From Mycolicibacterium senegalense (GTDB lineage Bacteria; Actinomycetota; Actinomycetes; Mycobacteriales; Mycobacteriaceae), in contig NZ_CP081000.1 of assembly GCF_019645875.1 (NCBI RefSeq), forward strand, positions 3,348,001 through 3,412,000: a DNA stretch of 64,000 nucleotides. Reading direction: 5' to 3'. The translations under genes were made by a program, and so were the position numbers. The notes beneath the pieces were generated by a model. The model had not been told where the DNA came from and made no database searches. It saw only the letters and a program-made list of their open reading frames with translations. The stretch's first letter is position 1; the number at the start of each line of letters is the position of its first letter. Shown one piece after another: positions 46,068 through 58,349 of the stretch.

Positions 46068-46529
46068 TCAAGCCCTCAAGGCCGCCAAAGCGTCCCGCCA
46101 CACCGCCTGATCGCGTGGCTGGCCCGGATCCATCATCTCGGCGAAGCGGATCGTGCCGGCCCGGTCGACGACGAAGGTGCCGCGGTTCGGGTATCCGGCG
46201 TCGTCGTTGAACACGCCGTAGGTCTGGGTGACCGCGCCGTGTGGCCAGAAATCCGAGAGCACAGGGAACGTGAATCCGCTTTCGATGGACCAGATCTTGT
46301 GCGTCGGTGGCGGGCCGACCGAGATGGCCAGGGTCGCGGTGTCGTCGTTCTCGTACAGCGGCAGCTTGTCGCGGATCTCCCCGAGTTCGCCTTCACACAC
46401 GCCGGTGAACGCCAACGGAAAGAACACCAGCAGCACGTCCTTGACCCCGCGGTACGCGCTGAGGGTGACCGGCCTGCCGTTCTGGTCCCGGAGCGTGAAA
46501 TCGGGCGCCGGGTCCCCTACGGCCAACAT
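46068..46529 (-). CDS. ahpE: One-cysteine peroxiredoxin AhpE
   Basis: Reduces hydroperoxides and peroxynitrite; cytoplasmic. 153 residues, as in M. tuberculosis Rv2238c. The peroxidatic Cys45 lies in FFPLAFTGVCEGELGEIRDK, preceded by APDFTLRDQNGRPVTL. No resolving cysteine is present. Its ATG overlaps the stop of the upstream DUF3052 gene (TGATG), so the two are coupled. It is the first core gene on the right of the island and tRNA. Confidence 0.97.
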   Translation of the reverse strand: MLAVGDPAPDFTLRDQNGRPVTLSAYRGVKDVLLVFFPLAFTGVCEGELGEIRDKLPLYENDDTATLAISVGPPPTHKIWSIESGFTFPVLSDFWPHGAVTQTYGVFNDDAGYPNRGTFVVDRAGTIRFAEMMDPGQPRDQAVWRDALAALRA

Positions 46530-46966
46530 CAGGTCCGCTTACCCGCGGCCTTCGACTTGGGTTGCACCAACCGGCTCGCCGTCCAGTCCCCCAACTTCGC
46601 CGACGAGGTCTGCATCAGACCGGCTGTCGGCGCCGATTCGGCGATCTCCGCGGGCAACACGTGCCCGGGCTTGCCGGTCTTGGGGGTCACCACCCAGATC
46701 ACGCCGTCCTCAGCGAGTGGAGTGATTGCGTCCATGAGCCGGTCGACGAGATCCCCGTCGTCGTCCCTCCACCAAAGCAATACGACGTCGACGACCTCGT
46801 CCGAATCCTCATCGAGCAGCTCTGAGCCACACGCTTCCTCGATGTCGGCCCGGATGTCGTCGTCGCTATCCTCGTCCCAACCCAGTTCCTGGACTATCTG
46901 ATCCTTGTGGATGCCCAGGATGTGGGCGTAGTTCGGGCCTGAGTCCGTCCCCGCCGCCGCGACCAC
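46529..46966 (-). CDS. DUF3052 family protein
   Basis: 145 residues from GTG 46966 behind a strong AAGGAGGACC ribosome site. It begins with AHILGIHKDQIVQELGWDEDSDDDI and contains a very acidic central stretch (LLDEDSDEVVDVVLLWWRDDDGDLVD). The C-terminus is basic (KSKAAGKRT). Equivalent to Rv2239c. Function not established. Upstream partner of ahpE in a two-gene unit. Confidence 0.88.
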   Translation of the reverse strand: MVAAAGTDSGPNYAHILGIHKDQIVQELGWDEDSDDDIRADIEEACGSELLDEDSDEVVDVVLLWWRDDDGDLVDRLMDAITPLAEDGVIWVVTPKTGKPGHVLPAEIAESAPTAGLMQTSSAKLGDWTASRLVQPKSKAAGKRT

Positions 46967-47079
46967 CGTCGGTCCTCCTTACCTTTCTTCGAGCCTGTCT
47001 CAAGACTGCGTATTGCCCTATCGTCGCACGCCGACACTGTTGTGCGGGTGTCCGGCGGGCTACTTTGTCCGCCCGCCGG

Positions 47080-47652
47080 TCAGTAAGCCTTGTCGCATCG
47101 GTTCAGCGCGTCCTCTCTGGCCGTGTTCGAGCGGGTCGATGCCGCGTTGAACTCATCCGGGCCGACGTGGCCGGATATGGCGGCGACAAGGGCTCTGGCG
47201 GAGTCGACCCACTCGGTCAGCGCGGCGCGCAGTTCCGGTGACAACGCATCCGACAGGCCCGAACTGACCAGATCGGCGCTGCGGTTCAGCCCATCGATGG
47301 CCGGGCCGGCCTTGGCCGCGGTGTCCCCGCCGTTGTTGACGGCTTCGACGTACCCGTTGACCGCGTTGACCGCGTCGACGGCGGAAGTGCTGAGGTCTTC
47401 GCAGACCGTGTGCACGGCGCGGGTGGTCAACGAGGCCTGCCGTTCGGATTCGCGAGTCACCGAGCTCGCCGAGGACTCCTCGATCGAGGCCTTCACCGAG
47501 GCCCGGTAGTCGGGCGCCGCCGACGAATCAACCTGTGCGGTACCGCCGGTAACGGACGAACAACCCACCACGACCATCGCGATCAGCGCGGCGCCACCCA
47601 GTGCGCCCGCGGCGATCCGCCCCTTTGCCTCAAACTGCCCATCAACCGGCAC
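47080..47652 (-). CDS. Lipoprotein of unknown function
   Basis: 190 residues from GTG 47652. The N-terminus has a positive start then LGGAALIAMVVVGCSS, a lipobox, so the protein should be lipid-anchored outside the cell. The mature part is helical, rich in Ala/Ser, with VCEDL and the C-terminal NRCDKAY as possible disulfide cysteines. Equivalent to Rv2240c by position. Function unknown. The aceE gene is divergent from it. Confidence 0.82.
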   Translation of the reverse strand: MPVDGQFEAKGRIAAGALGGAALIAMVVVGCSSVTGGTAQVDSSAAPDYRASVKASIEESSASSVTRESERQASLTTRAVHTVCEDLSTSAVDAVNAVNGYVEAVNNGGDTAAKAGPAIDGLNRSADLVSSGLSDALSPELRAALTEWVDSARALVAAISGHVGPDEFNAASTRSNTAREDALNRCDKAY

Positions 47653-47797
47653 GATCTGCAGACGTTACCGGTTCCGAAAGCAACTGATGGGTAACTTGCG
47701 CAGCGCCACCCCCAGCGGCGAGCAGGCGGCAAGATAGGTGGACGATAGAAGGTGCCACAAGCACTGTCAGTAGTAACCGCCTAACAAGGAGCGGAAG

Positions 47798-50587
<2,790 letters not shown>

Positions 50588-50628
50588 CGTTGGAGGAATC
50601 CACTAGAAAAGTGGCGTAGCTTTTAGGG

Positions 50629-51912
50629 ATGCCCGACAAGCGGTTTGTGCCGCCGAAGTCGACCGTCGAGGTCCTGGAGAGCGTGCCCGACTCGACGCTG
50701 CGCCGGCTGAAGCAGTATTCCGGCCGGCTGGCGACCGAGGCGGTGCACGCCATGGCCGAGCGCCTGGATTTTTTCTCCGACCTCGACGCGTCGCAACGGG
50801 CCAGCGTGCAGCTGGTCGTGCAAACCGCCGTCGTCAACTTCGTCGAATGGATGCGGGACCCGGAAAGCGACGTCAGCTATACCGCGCAGGCCTTCGAGGT
50901 GGTGCCGCAGGACCTGCGCCGACGTATCGCGTTGCGTCAGTCCGTCGAGATGGTGCGTACGTCGATGGAGTTCTTCGAAGAAGTGGTACCGCTGCTGGCC
51001 AGGTCCGAAGAGCAGCTCAACGCGCTGACCGCAGGCATCCTGCGCTACAGCCGGGACCTGGCATTCGCGGCAGCCAGCGCGTATGCCGACCAGGCCGAGG
51101 CCCGCGGCGCCTGGGATCTGCGGATGGAGGCCAACGTTGTCGATGCGGTGGTGCGCGGCGATACCGGTCCCGAGCTGCAGTCGCAGGCGGCGGCGCTGAA
51201 CTGGGATGCCACTGCGCCGGCCACGGTGATCGTCGGCCTGCCCCGCTCGGACCGGTTGGACCTGGCTCGCGACGACATCCACGAGGCCGTCAAACGTCAT
51301 GACCGGGCGGCGCTCTCGGATGTGCACGGTACGTGGCTGATCACGATCGTCTCTGGCGCGCTGGCAGCAACCGATCGTTTCCTGGTCGACCTGCTGTCGG
51401 TGTTCGCCGACGGGCCGGTGGTGATCGGGCCGACCACCCCCACGCTGATCGCGGCCCACCGCAGTGCCACCGAGGCGATCTCCGGCATGAACGCGGTGAC
51501 CGGCTGGCCCGGCGCGCCCCGGCCGGTGGCGGCGCGCGAGCTGCTGCCCGAGCGCGCTCTGCTGGGCGACGCGACGGCCATCGCCGCACTGGAAACCGAG
51601 GTCATGCGGCCGTTGGCGGATGCCGGCCCGGCGCTCACGGAGACTCTCGACGCGTTCCTGGATTCGGGCGGCGCCATAGAAGCTTGTGCTCGCAAATTGT
51701 TCGTTCATCCAAACACGGTGCGCTACCGACTGAAACGGATCGGCGACTTCACCGGCCGCGACCCCGCCGTGCCGCGGGACGCCTATGTACTGCGCGTAGC
51801 GTCGACGGTTGGCCGACTGAGCAAACAGGCATACCAGTCGAGCACGCTAAATGGCGGAGCCCGCGTGCTTCCTGCGGTTCGTCCGGCACAGCCGGGCGGT
51901 CAGCTCGGCTGA
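50629..51912 (+). CDS. PucR-type transcriptional regulator
   Basis: 427 residues. The C-terminal PucR helix-turn-helix is AFLDSGGAIEACARKLFVHP followed by NTVRYRLKRIGDFTGRDPAV (about 355-395). The N-terminal half is helical, with a GGDEF-like region before the HTH. Equivalent to Rv2242. It sits directly upstream of the FAS-II operon. In Streptomyces the regulator FasR at the same place activates fabD-fabH-acpP-fabF; a like role here is inferred, with palindromes at 51987-52046 as candidate sites. Confidence 0.85.
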   Translation: MPDKRFVPPKSTVEVLESVPDSTLRRLKQYSGRLATEAVHAMAERLDFFSDLDASQRASVQLVVQTAVVNFVEWMRDPESDVSYTAQAFEVVPQDLRRRIALRQSVEMVRTSMEFFEEVVPLLARSEEQLNALTAGILRYSRDLAFAAASAYADQAEARGAWDLRMEANVVDAVVRGDTGPELQSQAAALNWDATAPATVIVGLPRSDRLDLARDDIHEAVKRHDRAALSDVHGTWLITIVSGALAATDRFLVDLLSVFADGPVVIGPTTPTLIAAHRSATEAISGMNAVTGWPGAPRPVAARELLPERALLGDATAIAALETEVMRPLADAGPALTETLDAFLDSGGAIEACARKLFVHPNTVRYRLKRIGDFTGRDPAVPRDAYVLRVASTVGRLSKQAYQSSTLNGGARVLPAVRPAQPGGQLG

Positions 51913-51986
51913 TCTTGGTCTGCCCGGCGCGACGACACCCGGTGACAGATTTCGCTGAGGTATAGGGAAAGTCGCATCACATGCAC

Positions 51987-52046
51987 TTTTGTGGGGAACC
52001 TACAAAAACATAAGACAAGGTTCATAATCTCTTACACCCCACAAAA
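51987..52046. promoter_or_regulatory. Palindrome cluster in the FAS-II operon promoter
   Basis: TTTTGTGGGG (51987-51996) has a perfect inverted copy CCCCACAAAA at 52037-52046, with 40 bases between. The left half is itself part of a 21-bp near-palindrome (51987-52007, TTTTGT ... ACAAAA, 8 of 10 pairs matching). A third pair, GAACCT (51996-52001) and AGGTTC (52018-52023), is nested inside. This AT-rich stretch is unlike its GC-rich surroundings and lies just upstream of fabD. CATAAT at 52023-52028 could be a -10 element. Confidence 0.6.
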
Positions 52047-52073
52047 CCGTCTTCACAGTGTTCTCTTAATGAC

Positions 52074-53006
52074 GTGCCTCAACCCGTGCTCGCATTGCTT
52101 GCTCCCGGACAGGGATCGCAGACGCCCGGCATGCTCTCCGCTTGGCTGGAGCTGCCCGGTGCCGCCGATCGCCTCGCCACGTGGTCGCAGATCAGCGGCC
52201 TGGACCTGGCGCGGCTGGGAACCACCGCCACCGCCGAGGAGATCACCGACACCGCGGTGACGCAGCCTCTGGTGGTGGCCGCCACGCTGCTGGCCTATGA
52301 GGAACTGACCAAGCGCGGAGTGCCCCAAACCGCAGAGACCATCGTCGCGGGCCACTCGGTGGGCGAGATCGCCGCCTACGCGATAGCCGGCGTCATCTCC
52401 GCCGACGATGCGGTCAAGCTGGCCGCCACCCGTGGCGCCGAGATGGCCAAGGCCTGTGCCGTCGAACCGACCGGCATGTCGGCGGTGCTCGGCGGCGACG
52501 AGGCCGAGGTGCTCGCCCGGCTGGAGTCGCTCGACCTGGTTCCGGCCAACCGCAACGCCGCCGGCCAGATCGTGGCCGCCGGTGCGGTCGCGGCCCTGGA
52601 GAAGCTCGCCGAGGATCCGCCGGCCAAGGCCCGGGTTCGTCAGTTGGCGACCGCGGGCGCGTTCCACACCCATTACATGGCTTCCGCGCTGGACGGATAC
52701 GCCGCCGCTGCGGAGTCTGTAACAACCTCCGAGCCGACCGCGACACTTCTGTCGAACGCAGACGGCCGGCCGGTCGCCTCGGCCGCCGACGCGATGGAAA
52801 AGCTGGTGTCCCAGCTGACCAAGCCGGTGCGCTGGGATCTTTGCACCGCCACCATGCGGGATCGTTTCTCCGGTGCCGAGCGCGCCGGAATCATCGAGTT
52901 CCCGCCGGCGGGCACCCTCGTCGGCATCGCGAAACGTGAACTCAAGGGCACGCCGACCCGCGCGGTCAAGGCCCCTGCCGATCTGGACGGCTTGGACGAG
53001 CTCTGA
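52074..53006 (+). CDS. fabD: Malonyl-CoA:ACP transacylase FabD
   Basis: Loads malonyl groups onto AcpM for FAS-II mycolic-acid chain elongation. 310 residues from GTG 52074. The nucleophile Ser95 lies in VAGHSVGEIAAYA, and His in TAGAFHTHYMASA is the partner. LLAPGQGSQTPGM is the N-terminal oxyanion loop. Equivalent to Rv2243. First gene of the fabD-acpM-kasA-kasB-accD6 operon; the palindrome cluster lies upstream. Confidence 0.97.
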   Translation: MPQPVLALLAPGQGSQTPGMLSAWLELPGAADRLATWSQISGLDLARLGTTATAEEITDTAVTQPLVVAATLLAYEELTKRGVPQTAETIVAGHSVGEIAAYAIAGVISADDAVKLAATRGAEMAKACAVEPTGMSAVLGGDEAEVLARLESLDLVPANRNAAGQIVAAGAVAALEKLAEDPPAKARVRQLATAGAFHTHYMASALDGYAAAAESVTTSEPTATLLSNADGRPVASAADAMEKLVSQLTKPVRWDLCTATMRDRFSGAERAGIIEFPPAGTLVGIAKRELKGTPTRAVKAPADLDGLDEL

Positions 53007-53111
53007 GTCCGCCGACAACCGAATAGCAGTAGCACCAACGCAGTACCAACCGAACGTCCCGAATTGTCCTCCGCACCCGGGGGGCGCTTTCAACAACAAG
53101 AAGGAGCCATC

Positions 53112-53408
53112 GTGGCCGCCAGTCAAGAAGAAATCATCGCCGGTCTCGCCGAGATCATCGAAGAGGTCACCGGCATCGAGCCGTCCGAGGTGACCCCTGA
53201 GAAGAGCTTCGTCGACGACCTGGACATCGACTCGCTGTCGATGGTCGAGATCGCCGTGCAGACCGAGGACAAGTACGGCGTGAAGATCCCCGACGAGGAT
53301 CTGGCCGGCCTGCGCACCGTCGGTGACGTGGTCTCCTACATCCAGAAGCTCGAGGAAGAGAACCCCGAGGCTGCCGCCGCCCTGCGCGAGAAGTTTGGCT
53401 CGGAATGA
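53112..53408 (+). CDS. acpM: Meromycolate extension acyl carrier protein AcpM
   Basis: 98-residue carrier protein from GTG 53112, with AAGGAG at 53099-53104. The phosphopantetheine serine is Ser41 in [16 protein letters not shown]. The C-terminal extension ([18 protein letters not shown]), longer than in ordinary ACPs, is characteristic of mycobacterial AcpM. Its TGA stop overlaps the kasA start (ATGA). Equivalent to Rv2244. Confidence 0.98.
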   Translation: MAASQEEIIAGLAEIIEEVTGIEPSEVTPEKSFVDDLDIDSLSMVEIAVQTEDKYGVKIPDEDLAGLRTVGDVVSYIQKLEEENPEAAAALREKFGSE

Positions 53409-54655
53409 GCAAACCTTCCACTGCTAACGGAGGCTTCCCGAACGTCGTGGTGACCGCCGTGGAGGCCACCACGGCGCTCGCTGCTGACATCGAGAGCACG
53501 TGGAAGGGCCTCCTGGCCGGAGAAAGCGGCATCCATGAGTTGACCGACGACTTCGTCACCAAGTGGGACCTTCCGGTGCGTATCGGCGGTCACCTGGTCG
53601 ACGACATCGACAGTCACCTCACCCGCATCGAACTGCGCCGCAACTCCTACGTGCAGCGCATGTCACTGGTGCTGGCCCGCCGGCTGTGGAAGAACGCCGG
53701 AGCGCCCGAGGTCGATCCGGATCGCTTCTCGGTCGTGATCGGCACGGGCCTCGGCGGTGGCGAGAAGATCGTCGAGACCTATGACGCCATGAACGAGGGC
53801 GGGATCCGCAAGGTCAGCCCGCTCGCCGTTCAGATGATCATGCCCAACGGTGCGGCCGCGGTCGCCGGTCTTGAACTCGGCGCCCGCGCCGGGGTCATCA
53901 CGCCGGTGTCGGCGTGTTCGTCGGGATCTGAGGCCATCGCCCACGGCTGGCGTCAGATCGTGATGGGCGACGCGGACTTCGCCGTCGTCGGCGGCGTGGA
54001 AGGCGGCATCGAGGCGCTGCCGATCGCGGCGTTCTCGATGATGCGCGCCATGTCGACCCGCAACGAAGATCCAGCGGGTGCCTCTCGGCCGTTCGACAAG
54101 GACCGTGACGGATTCGTGTTCGGCGAGGCCGGCGCGATGATGATCATCGAGACCGAGGAGCACGCCCTGGCCCGTGGCGCCAAGCCACTGGCTCGGCTGA
54201 TGGGCGCCGGTATCACCTCGGACGCGTTCCACATGGTGGCCCCGGCGGACAACGGTGTGCGCGCCGGTGCCGCGATGAAGCGGGCCCTGGAAACCGCCGG
54301 GCTGGAAGCCAAGGACATCGACCACGTCAATGCCCACGGCACGGCCACCCCGATCGGTGACACCGCTGAGGCCAATGCCATCCGGGTCGCCGGATGCCAG
54401 AACGCCGCGGTGTACGCGCCGAAGTCGGCTCTGGGTCACTCGATCGGTGCGGTCGGTGCGCTGGAGTCGGTGCTGACGGTGCTCGCGTTGCGCGACGGGG
54501 TCATCCCTCCGACGCTGAACTACGAGACACCGGATCCTGAGATCGATCTCGATGTGGTTGCGGGCGAGCCTCGTTATGGCGACTACAAGTACGCCATCAA
54601 CAACTCGTTCGGGTTCGGCGGCCACAATGTGGCCCTGGCCTTCGGTAAGTACTGA
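53405..54655 (+). CDS. kasA: Beta-ketoacyl-ACP synthase KasA
   Basis: Condensing enzyme of FAS-II; the early elongation steps of meromycolate chains. 416 residues, as in M. tuberculosis Rv2245. The catalytic Cys is in [18 protein letters not shown], and the two histidines are in [14 protein letters not shown] and [13 protein letters not shown]. The C-terminus [18 protein letters not shown] is typical. The ATG overlaps the acpM stop. Confidence 0.98.
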   Translation: MSKPSTANGGFPNVVVTAVEATTALAADIESTWKGLLAGESGIHELTDDFVTKWDLPVRIGGHLVDDIDSHLTRIELRRNSYVQRMSLVLARRLWKNAGAPEVDPDRFSVVIGTGLGGGEKIVETYDAMNEGGIRKVSPLAVQMIMPNGAAAVAGLELGARAGVITPVSACSSGSEAIAHGWRQIVMGDADFAVVGGVEGGIEALPIAAFSMMRAMSTRNEDPAGASRPFDKDRDGFVFGEAGAMMIIETEEHALARGAKPLARLMGAGITSDAFHMVAPADNGVRAGAAMKRALETAGLEAKDIDHVNAHGTATPIGDTAEANAIRVAGCQNAAVYAPKSALGHSIGAVGALESVLTVLALRDGVIPPTLNYETPDPEIDLDVVAGEPRYGDYKYAINNSFGFGGHNVALAFGKY

Positions 54656-54730
54656 GGTAGGACCCAGCCTGGTCGGGGGGCCCGGGCCGCGGCCCGGAAG
54701 GTAGACACGGAAGGGAAGAACACAGTAAAT

Positions 54731-55984
54731 ATGGCGGGATTGTCCACTGGGAACGGTCTTCCCAATGTGGTTGTCACCGGCGTAGCCATGTCGACGGCGC
54801 TGGCAACCGATGCTGAAAGCACCTGGAAGAAGCTGCTCGATGGTCAGAGCGGCATCCGGAAGCTCACCGACGGGTTCGTCGAGGAGTATGACCTGCCGGT
54901 TCGCATCGGCGGCCATCTCCTCGAAGAGTTCGACTCCGAACTGACGCGGGTCGAACTGCGCCGGCTGTCATATTTGCAGAAGATGGCGACGGTCATCGGC
55001 CGCCGGGTCTGGGCCAATGCCGGCTCACCCGAGGTCGATGCCCGCCGTCTCATGGTGTCGATCGGCACCGGTCTGGGTTCGACCGAAGAACTCGTGTTCG
55101 CCTATGACGGCATGCGGGCCAAGGGCCTGCGCGCCGTGTCGCCGCTGGTGGTGCAGATGTACATGCCCAACGGCGCGGCGGCCGCCATCGGTCTCGAGCG
55201 CAAGGCCAAGGCCGGGGTGTGTACCTCGATCTCGGCCTGCGCGTCGGGTTCCGAAGCGATCGCCAACGCATGGCGTCAGATCGTCCTCGGTGAGGCCGAT
55301 ATGGCGATCTGCGGTGGCGTCGAGACCAAGATCGAGGCAGTGCCGATCGCCGGGTTCGCCCAGATGCGCATCGTGCTGTCCAACTCCAACGACGATCCCG
55401 AAGGCGCCTGCAAGCCCTTCGACAAGGATCGCAACGGCTTCGTCTTCGGCGAGGCCGGCGCCCTGATGGTCATCGAGACCGAGGAGCATGCCAAGGCGCG
55501 CGGCGCCAACATCCTGGGCCGCATCATGGGTGCCAGCGTGACCTCCGACGGCTACCACATCGTGGCCCCGGATCCCAACGGTGAGCAGGCCGGTTACGCC
55601 ATGACCCGGGCCATCCAACTGGCGGGTCTGCAGCCCACCGATATCGACCACGTCAACGCCCACGCCACCGGTACCAATGTCGGCGACGTGGCCGAGAGCA
55701 AGGCGATCAACAACGCGATGGGCGGCCACAAGCCCGCGGTCTACGCGCCCAAGGCGGCGCTGGGCCACTCGGTCGGTGCGGTCGGTGCGGTGGAATCCAT
55801 CCTGACGGTGCTGGCGTTGCGCGACGGTGTGATTCCGCCGACGCGCAACCTGCAGAACCTCGATCCGGAGATCGATCTGGACGTTGTCGCCGGTGAGCCG
55901 CGACAGGGTGATTTCAAGTACGCAATCAACAATTCGTTCGGATTCGGTGGGCACAACGTCGCGCTCGCCTTCGGAAAGTACTGA
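54731..55984 (+). CDS. kasB: Beta-ketoacyl-ACP synthase KasB
   Basis: 417 residues, paralogue of KasA and responsible for the last elongation steps to full-length mycolates. Catalytic Cys in [17 protein letters not shown]; histidines in [14 protein letters not shown] and [13 protein letters not shown]. The 75 bases between kasA and kasB contain a GC-rich inverted sequence (GGGCCCGGGCCGCGGCCC region) that may form a hairpin. Equivalent to Rv2246. Confidence 0.98.
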   Translation: MAGLSTGNGLPNVVVTGVAMSTALATDAESTWKKLLDGQSGIRKLTDGFVEEYDLPVRIGGHLLEEFDSELTRVELRRLSYLQKMATVIGRRVWANAGSPEVDARRLMVSIGTGLGSTEELVFAYDGMRAKGLRAVSPLVVQMYMPNGAAAAIGLERKAKAGVCTSISACASGSEAIANAWRQIVLGEADMAICGGVETKIEAVPIAGFAQMRIVLSNSNDDPEGACKPFDKDRNGFVFGEAGALMVIETEEHAKARGANILGRIMGASVTSDGYHIVAPDPNGEQAGYAMTRAIQLAGLQPTDIDHVNAHATGTNVGDVAESKAINNAMGGHKPAVYAPKAALGHSVGAVGAVESILTVLALRDGVIPPTRNLQNLDPEIDLDVVAGEPRQGDFKYAINNSFGFGGHNVALAFGKY

Positions 55985-56015
55985 GCTCCAGCGCTTTCCA
56001 CCAAAGGAGACCTTT

Positions 56016-57437
56016 ATGACGATCATGGCCCCCGAGGCAGCCGCCGAATCGCTCGATCCTCGTGATCCGCTGCTGCGCCTGCAGACGTTCTTCGACGACG
56101 GCAGCGTCGAACTGCTCCATGAGCGCGACCGTTCCGGCGTCCTCGCGGCGGCCGGCACCGTCAACGGTGTGCGGACGATCGCGTTCTGCACCGATGGCAC
56201 CGTGATGGGCGGTGCCATGGGCATCGAGGGCTGTGCCCACATCGTCAACGCCTACGACACCGCGATCGAGGAACAGAGCCCGATCGTCGGTATCTGGCAC
56301 TCGGGCGGCGCCCGGCTGGCCGAGGGTGTCAAGGCGCTGCACGCGGTCGGTCTGGTCTTCGAGGCGATGATCCGGGCGTCCGGCTACATCCCGCAGATCT
56401 CGGTGGTCGTCGGCTTCGCGGCCGGCGGCGCGGCCTACGGGCCCGCCCTGACCGACGTCATCATCATGGCCCCGGACAGCAAGGTGTTCGTCACCGGTCC
56501 GGACGTGGTGCGCAGCGTCACCGGTGAGGACGTCGACATGGTCTCGCTCGGCGGCCCCGACGCGCACCACAAGAAGTCCGGCGTGTGCCACATCGTCGCC
56601 GACGACGAACTCGACGCCTACGAGCGCGGCCGTCGCCTGGTCGGATTGTTCAGCCAGCAGGGCCATTTCGATCGCAGCAAGGCCGAGGCGGGCGACACCG
56701 ACCTGGCCGCGCTGATGCCCGAGTCGGCCCGGCGCGCCTACGACGTGCACCCGATCGTCGAGGCACTGCTCGACGAGGGCGTGCCCTTCGAGGAGTTCCA
56801 GGCCAAGTGGGCCCCGTCGATCGTGGTCGGCCTGGGCCGGCTGGCCGGTCGCACGGTCGGTGTGATCGCCAACAACCCGCTGCGCCTCGGCGGCTGCCTG
56901 AACTCCGAAAGCGCCGAGAAGTCAGCGCGTTTCGTGCGGCTGTGTGACGCCTTCGGTATCCCGCTGGTGGTCGTCGTCGACGTTCCCGGCTACCTGCCCG
57001 GCGTGGACCAGGAGTGGGGCGGCGTGGTGCGTCGCGGCGCCAAGCTGCTGCACGCCTTCGGTGAGTCCTCGGTCCCCCGCGTCACGCTGGTGACCCGCAA
57101 GATCTACGGCGGTGCCTACATCGCGATGAACTCGCGGTCACTGAACGCCACCAAGGTGTTCGCCTGGCCGGACGCCGAGGTCGCAGTGATGGGCGCCAAG
57201 GCCGCGGTGGGCATCCTGCACAAGCGCAAGCTGGCCGCCGCGCCGGATCACGAGCGTGAGGCGCTGCACGAGGAGCTCGCCATCGAGCATGAGCGCATCG
57301 CCGGCGGCGTGGATTCCGCGATCGAGATCGGCGTGGTCGACGAGAAAATCGACCCGGCCCACACCCGCAGCAAGCTGACGCAGGCGTTGGCCGAGGCCCC
57401 GCACCGGCGCGGCCGCCACAAGAACATCCCGCTGTAA
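56016..57437 (+). CDS. accD6: Acyl-CoA carboxylase beta subunit AccD6
   Basis: Carboxyltransferase subunit that makes malonyl-CoA for FAS-II. 473 residues from ATG 56016 behind AAAGGAGA. Two crotonase-like halves: VGIWHSGGARLAEGVKALHA, then FAAGGAAYGPALTDVIIMAP, and in the C-terminal half VVVVDVPGYLPGVDQEWGGV and KIYGGAYIAMNSRSL. Equivalent to Rv2247. Last gene of the FAS-II operon; followed directly by the second long hairpin. Confidence 0.97.
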   Translation: MTIMAPEAAAESLDPRDPLLRLQTFFDDGSVELLHERDRSGVLAAAGTVNGVRTIAFCTDGTVMGGAMGIEGCAHIVNAYDTAIEEQSPIVGIWHSGGARLAEGVKALHAVGLVFEAMIRASGYIPQISVVVGFAAGGAAYGPALTDVIIMAPDSKVFVTGPDVVRSVTGEDVDMVSLGGPDAHHKKSGVCHIVADDELDAYERGRRLVGLFSQQGHFDRSKAEAGDTDLAALMPESARRAYDVHPIVEALLDEGVPFEEFQAKWAPSIVVGLGRLAGRTVGVIANNPLRLGGCLNSESAEKSARFVRLCDAFGIPLVVVVDVPGYLPGVDQEWGGVVRRGAKLLHAFGESSVPRVTLVTRKIYGGAYIAMNSRSLNATKVFAWPDAEVAVMGAKAAVGILHKRKLAAAPDHEREALHEELAIEHERIAGGVDSAIEIGVVDEKIDPAHTRSKLTQALAEAPHRRGRHKNIPL

Positions 57438-57450
57438 CTCGCTTTTCCCG

Positions 57451-57508
57451 CGAGCAGACGCAAATGTCCCCCAAAACTGTTGTTTTGGGGGACATTTGCG
57501 TCTGCTCG
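57451..57508. terminator. Long hairpin repeat, copy 2 (after accD6)
   Basis: A perfect 27-bp stem (57451-57477 with 57482-57508) closes a TGTT loop. The outer arm CGAGCAGACGCAAATGTCCC matches the arm of the copy at 3880-3939 except for one base (G/A) in the middle; the loop-side arms differ. It sits between the convergent ends of accD6 and the SDR gene, consistent with a bidirectional terminator. Confidence 0.85.
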
Positions 57509-57513
57509 GCGTA

Positions 57514-58263
57514 CTAGCGCGTGGTGTAGCCGCCGTTGACGAAGATGGTCTGCCCGTTGATCCAGTGCCCCTCGTCGGCCAGGAACACCACCAGCGGGGC
57601 GATGTCGGTGATCTCGGTCAGCCGGTTGCCCATGGCCTGTGACTTGTGGAACTCGACGCGCTCTGGAGTTTCCTGCGGGTAGAAGAACGGTGTGTCCATC
57701 GGACCGGGGGCCACGTTGTTGACGTTGATGCCCCGGACGCCGAACTCTTTGGATGCCGCGCGGGTGAAGTGCTCGACGGGGCTCTTGGAGCCGGCGTAGG
57801 TCGAGTAACCGTCGGTGTAGGCCGCCAGCAGCGCCGTGACGATGGTGATCACCGATCCGTTGTCAGCCAGGCGCTTGCCGGCCTGCTGCAGAAAGAAGTA
57901 GGCCGCCTTGGCGTTGATGTCGAACATCGAATCGTATTCGGCCTCAGTGGTTTCCACGAACGGCTTGCGCAACACCTTGCCGACGGTGTTGACCGCGATG
58001 TCGACGCTGCCGAAGGCATCGATCGCCGTGTCGAATAGTTTCTCGACGTTGGCCGGCACCGTCAGGTCGCCCTGCACCTTGACGGCCTTGACGCCGGCAG
58101 CCTGCACGGCGGCCACCGTCTTGTCGGCATCGGCCTCAGACGAGTCACTGTTGTAGTGAACTGCGACGTTGACACCGCTGGCAGCCAATGTCGTGCTGAT
58201 CAGGCCACCCAGGTTCTTCGCACCAGCGGCAACGATTGCTGACTTACCCTCTAGTTTGCTCAC
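57514..58263 (-). CDS. SDR family oxidoreductase
   Basis: 249 residues from GTG 58263 (VSKLEGKSAIVAAGAKNLGG). The NAD(P) motif is AAGAKNLGGLISTTLA, with NTVGKVLRKPF later and the catalytic YSTYAGSKSPVEHF (Tyr, Lys). The usual active-site Ser region reads SVITIVTALLAAYTDG, where Thr may replace Ser. Most like a 3-oxoacyl-reductase-type SDR; substrate unknown. Divergent from a LysR gene. A longer frame to 58356 would cover the operator-like palindrome and is less likely. Confidence 0.9.
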   Translation of the reverse strand: MSKLEGKSAIVAAGAKNLGGLISTTLAASGVNVAVHYNSDSSEADADKTVAAVQAAGVKAVKVQGDLTVPANVEKLFDTAIDAFGSVDIAVNTVGKVLRKPFVETTEAEYDSMFDINAKAAYFFLQQAGKRLADNGSVITIVTALLAAYTDGYSTYAGSKSPVEHFTRAASKEFGVRGINVNNVAPGPMDTPFFYPQETPERVEFHKSQAMGNRLTEITDIAPLVVFLADEGHWINGQTIFVNGGYTTR

Positions 58264-58320
58264 AAGCGCCAGACTAGTTTCGCCACTCACAGATAGATAA
58301 CGCAAAGAACCGAAGAGTTC

Positions 58321-58335
58321 ACAAGCAACACTTGT
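58321..58335. promoter_or_regulatory. LysR-type operator between SDR and LysR genes
   Basis: ACAAG-N5-CTTGT is a 15-bp palindrome 15 bases before the likely LysR start and in the divergent promoter of the SDR gene. It fits the T-N11-A LysR-type box. It also argues against the upstream TTG (58332) as the LysR start. Confidence 0.5.
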
Positions 58336-58349
58336 ATATCGTGGGCAGC

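Noticed and set aside
50600..50614. Small palindrome CCACT-N5-AGTGG between aceE and the PucR gene as terminator
   Set aside because: Stem of only five pairs and no clean T tract.
54656..54730. GC-rich stretch between kasA and kasB as a terminator
   Set aside because: kasB has no visible promoter of its own and is expected to be co-transcribed; the hairpin may be an attenuator or stability element, but there is no T tract.
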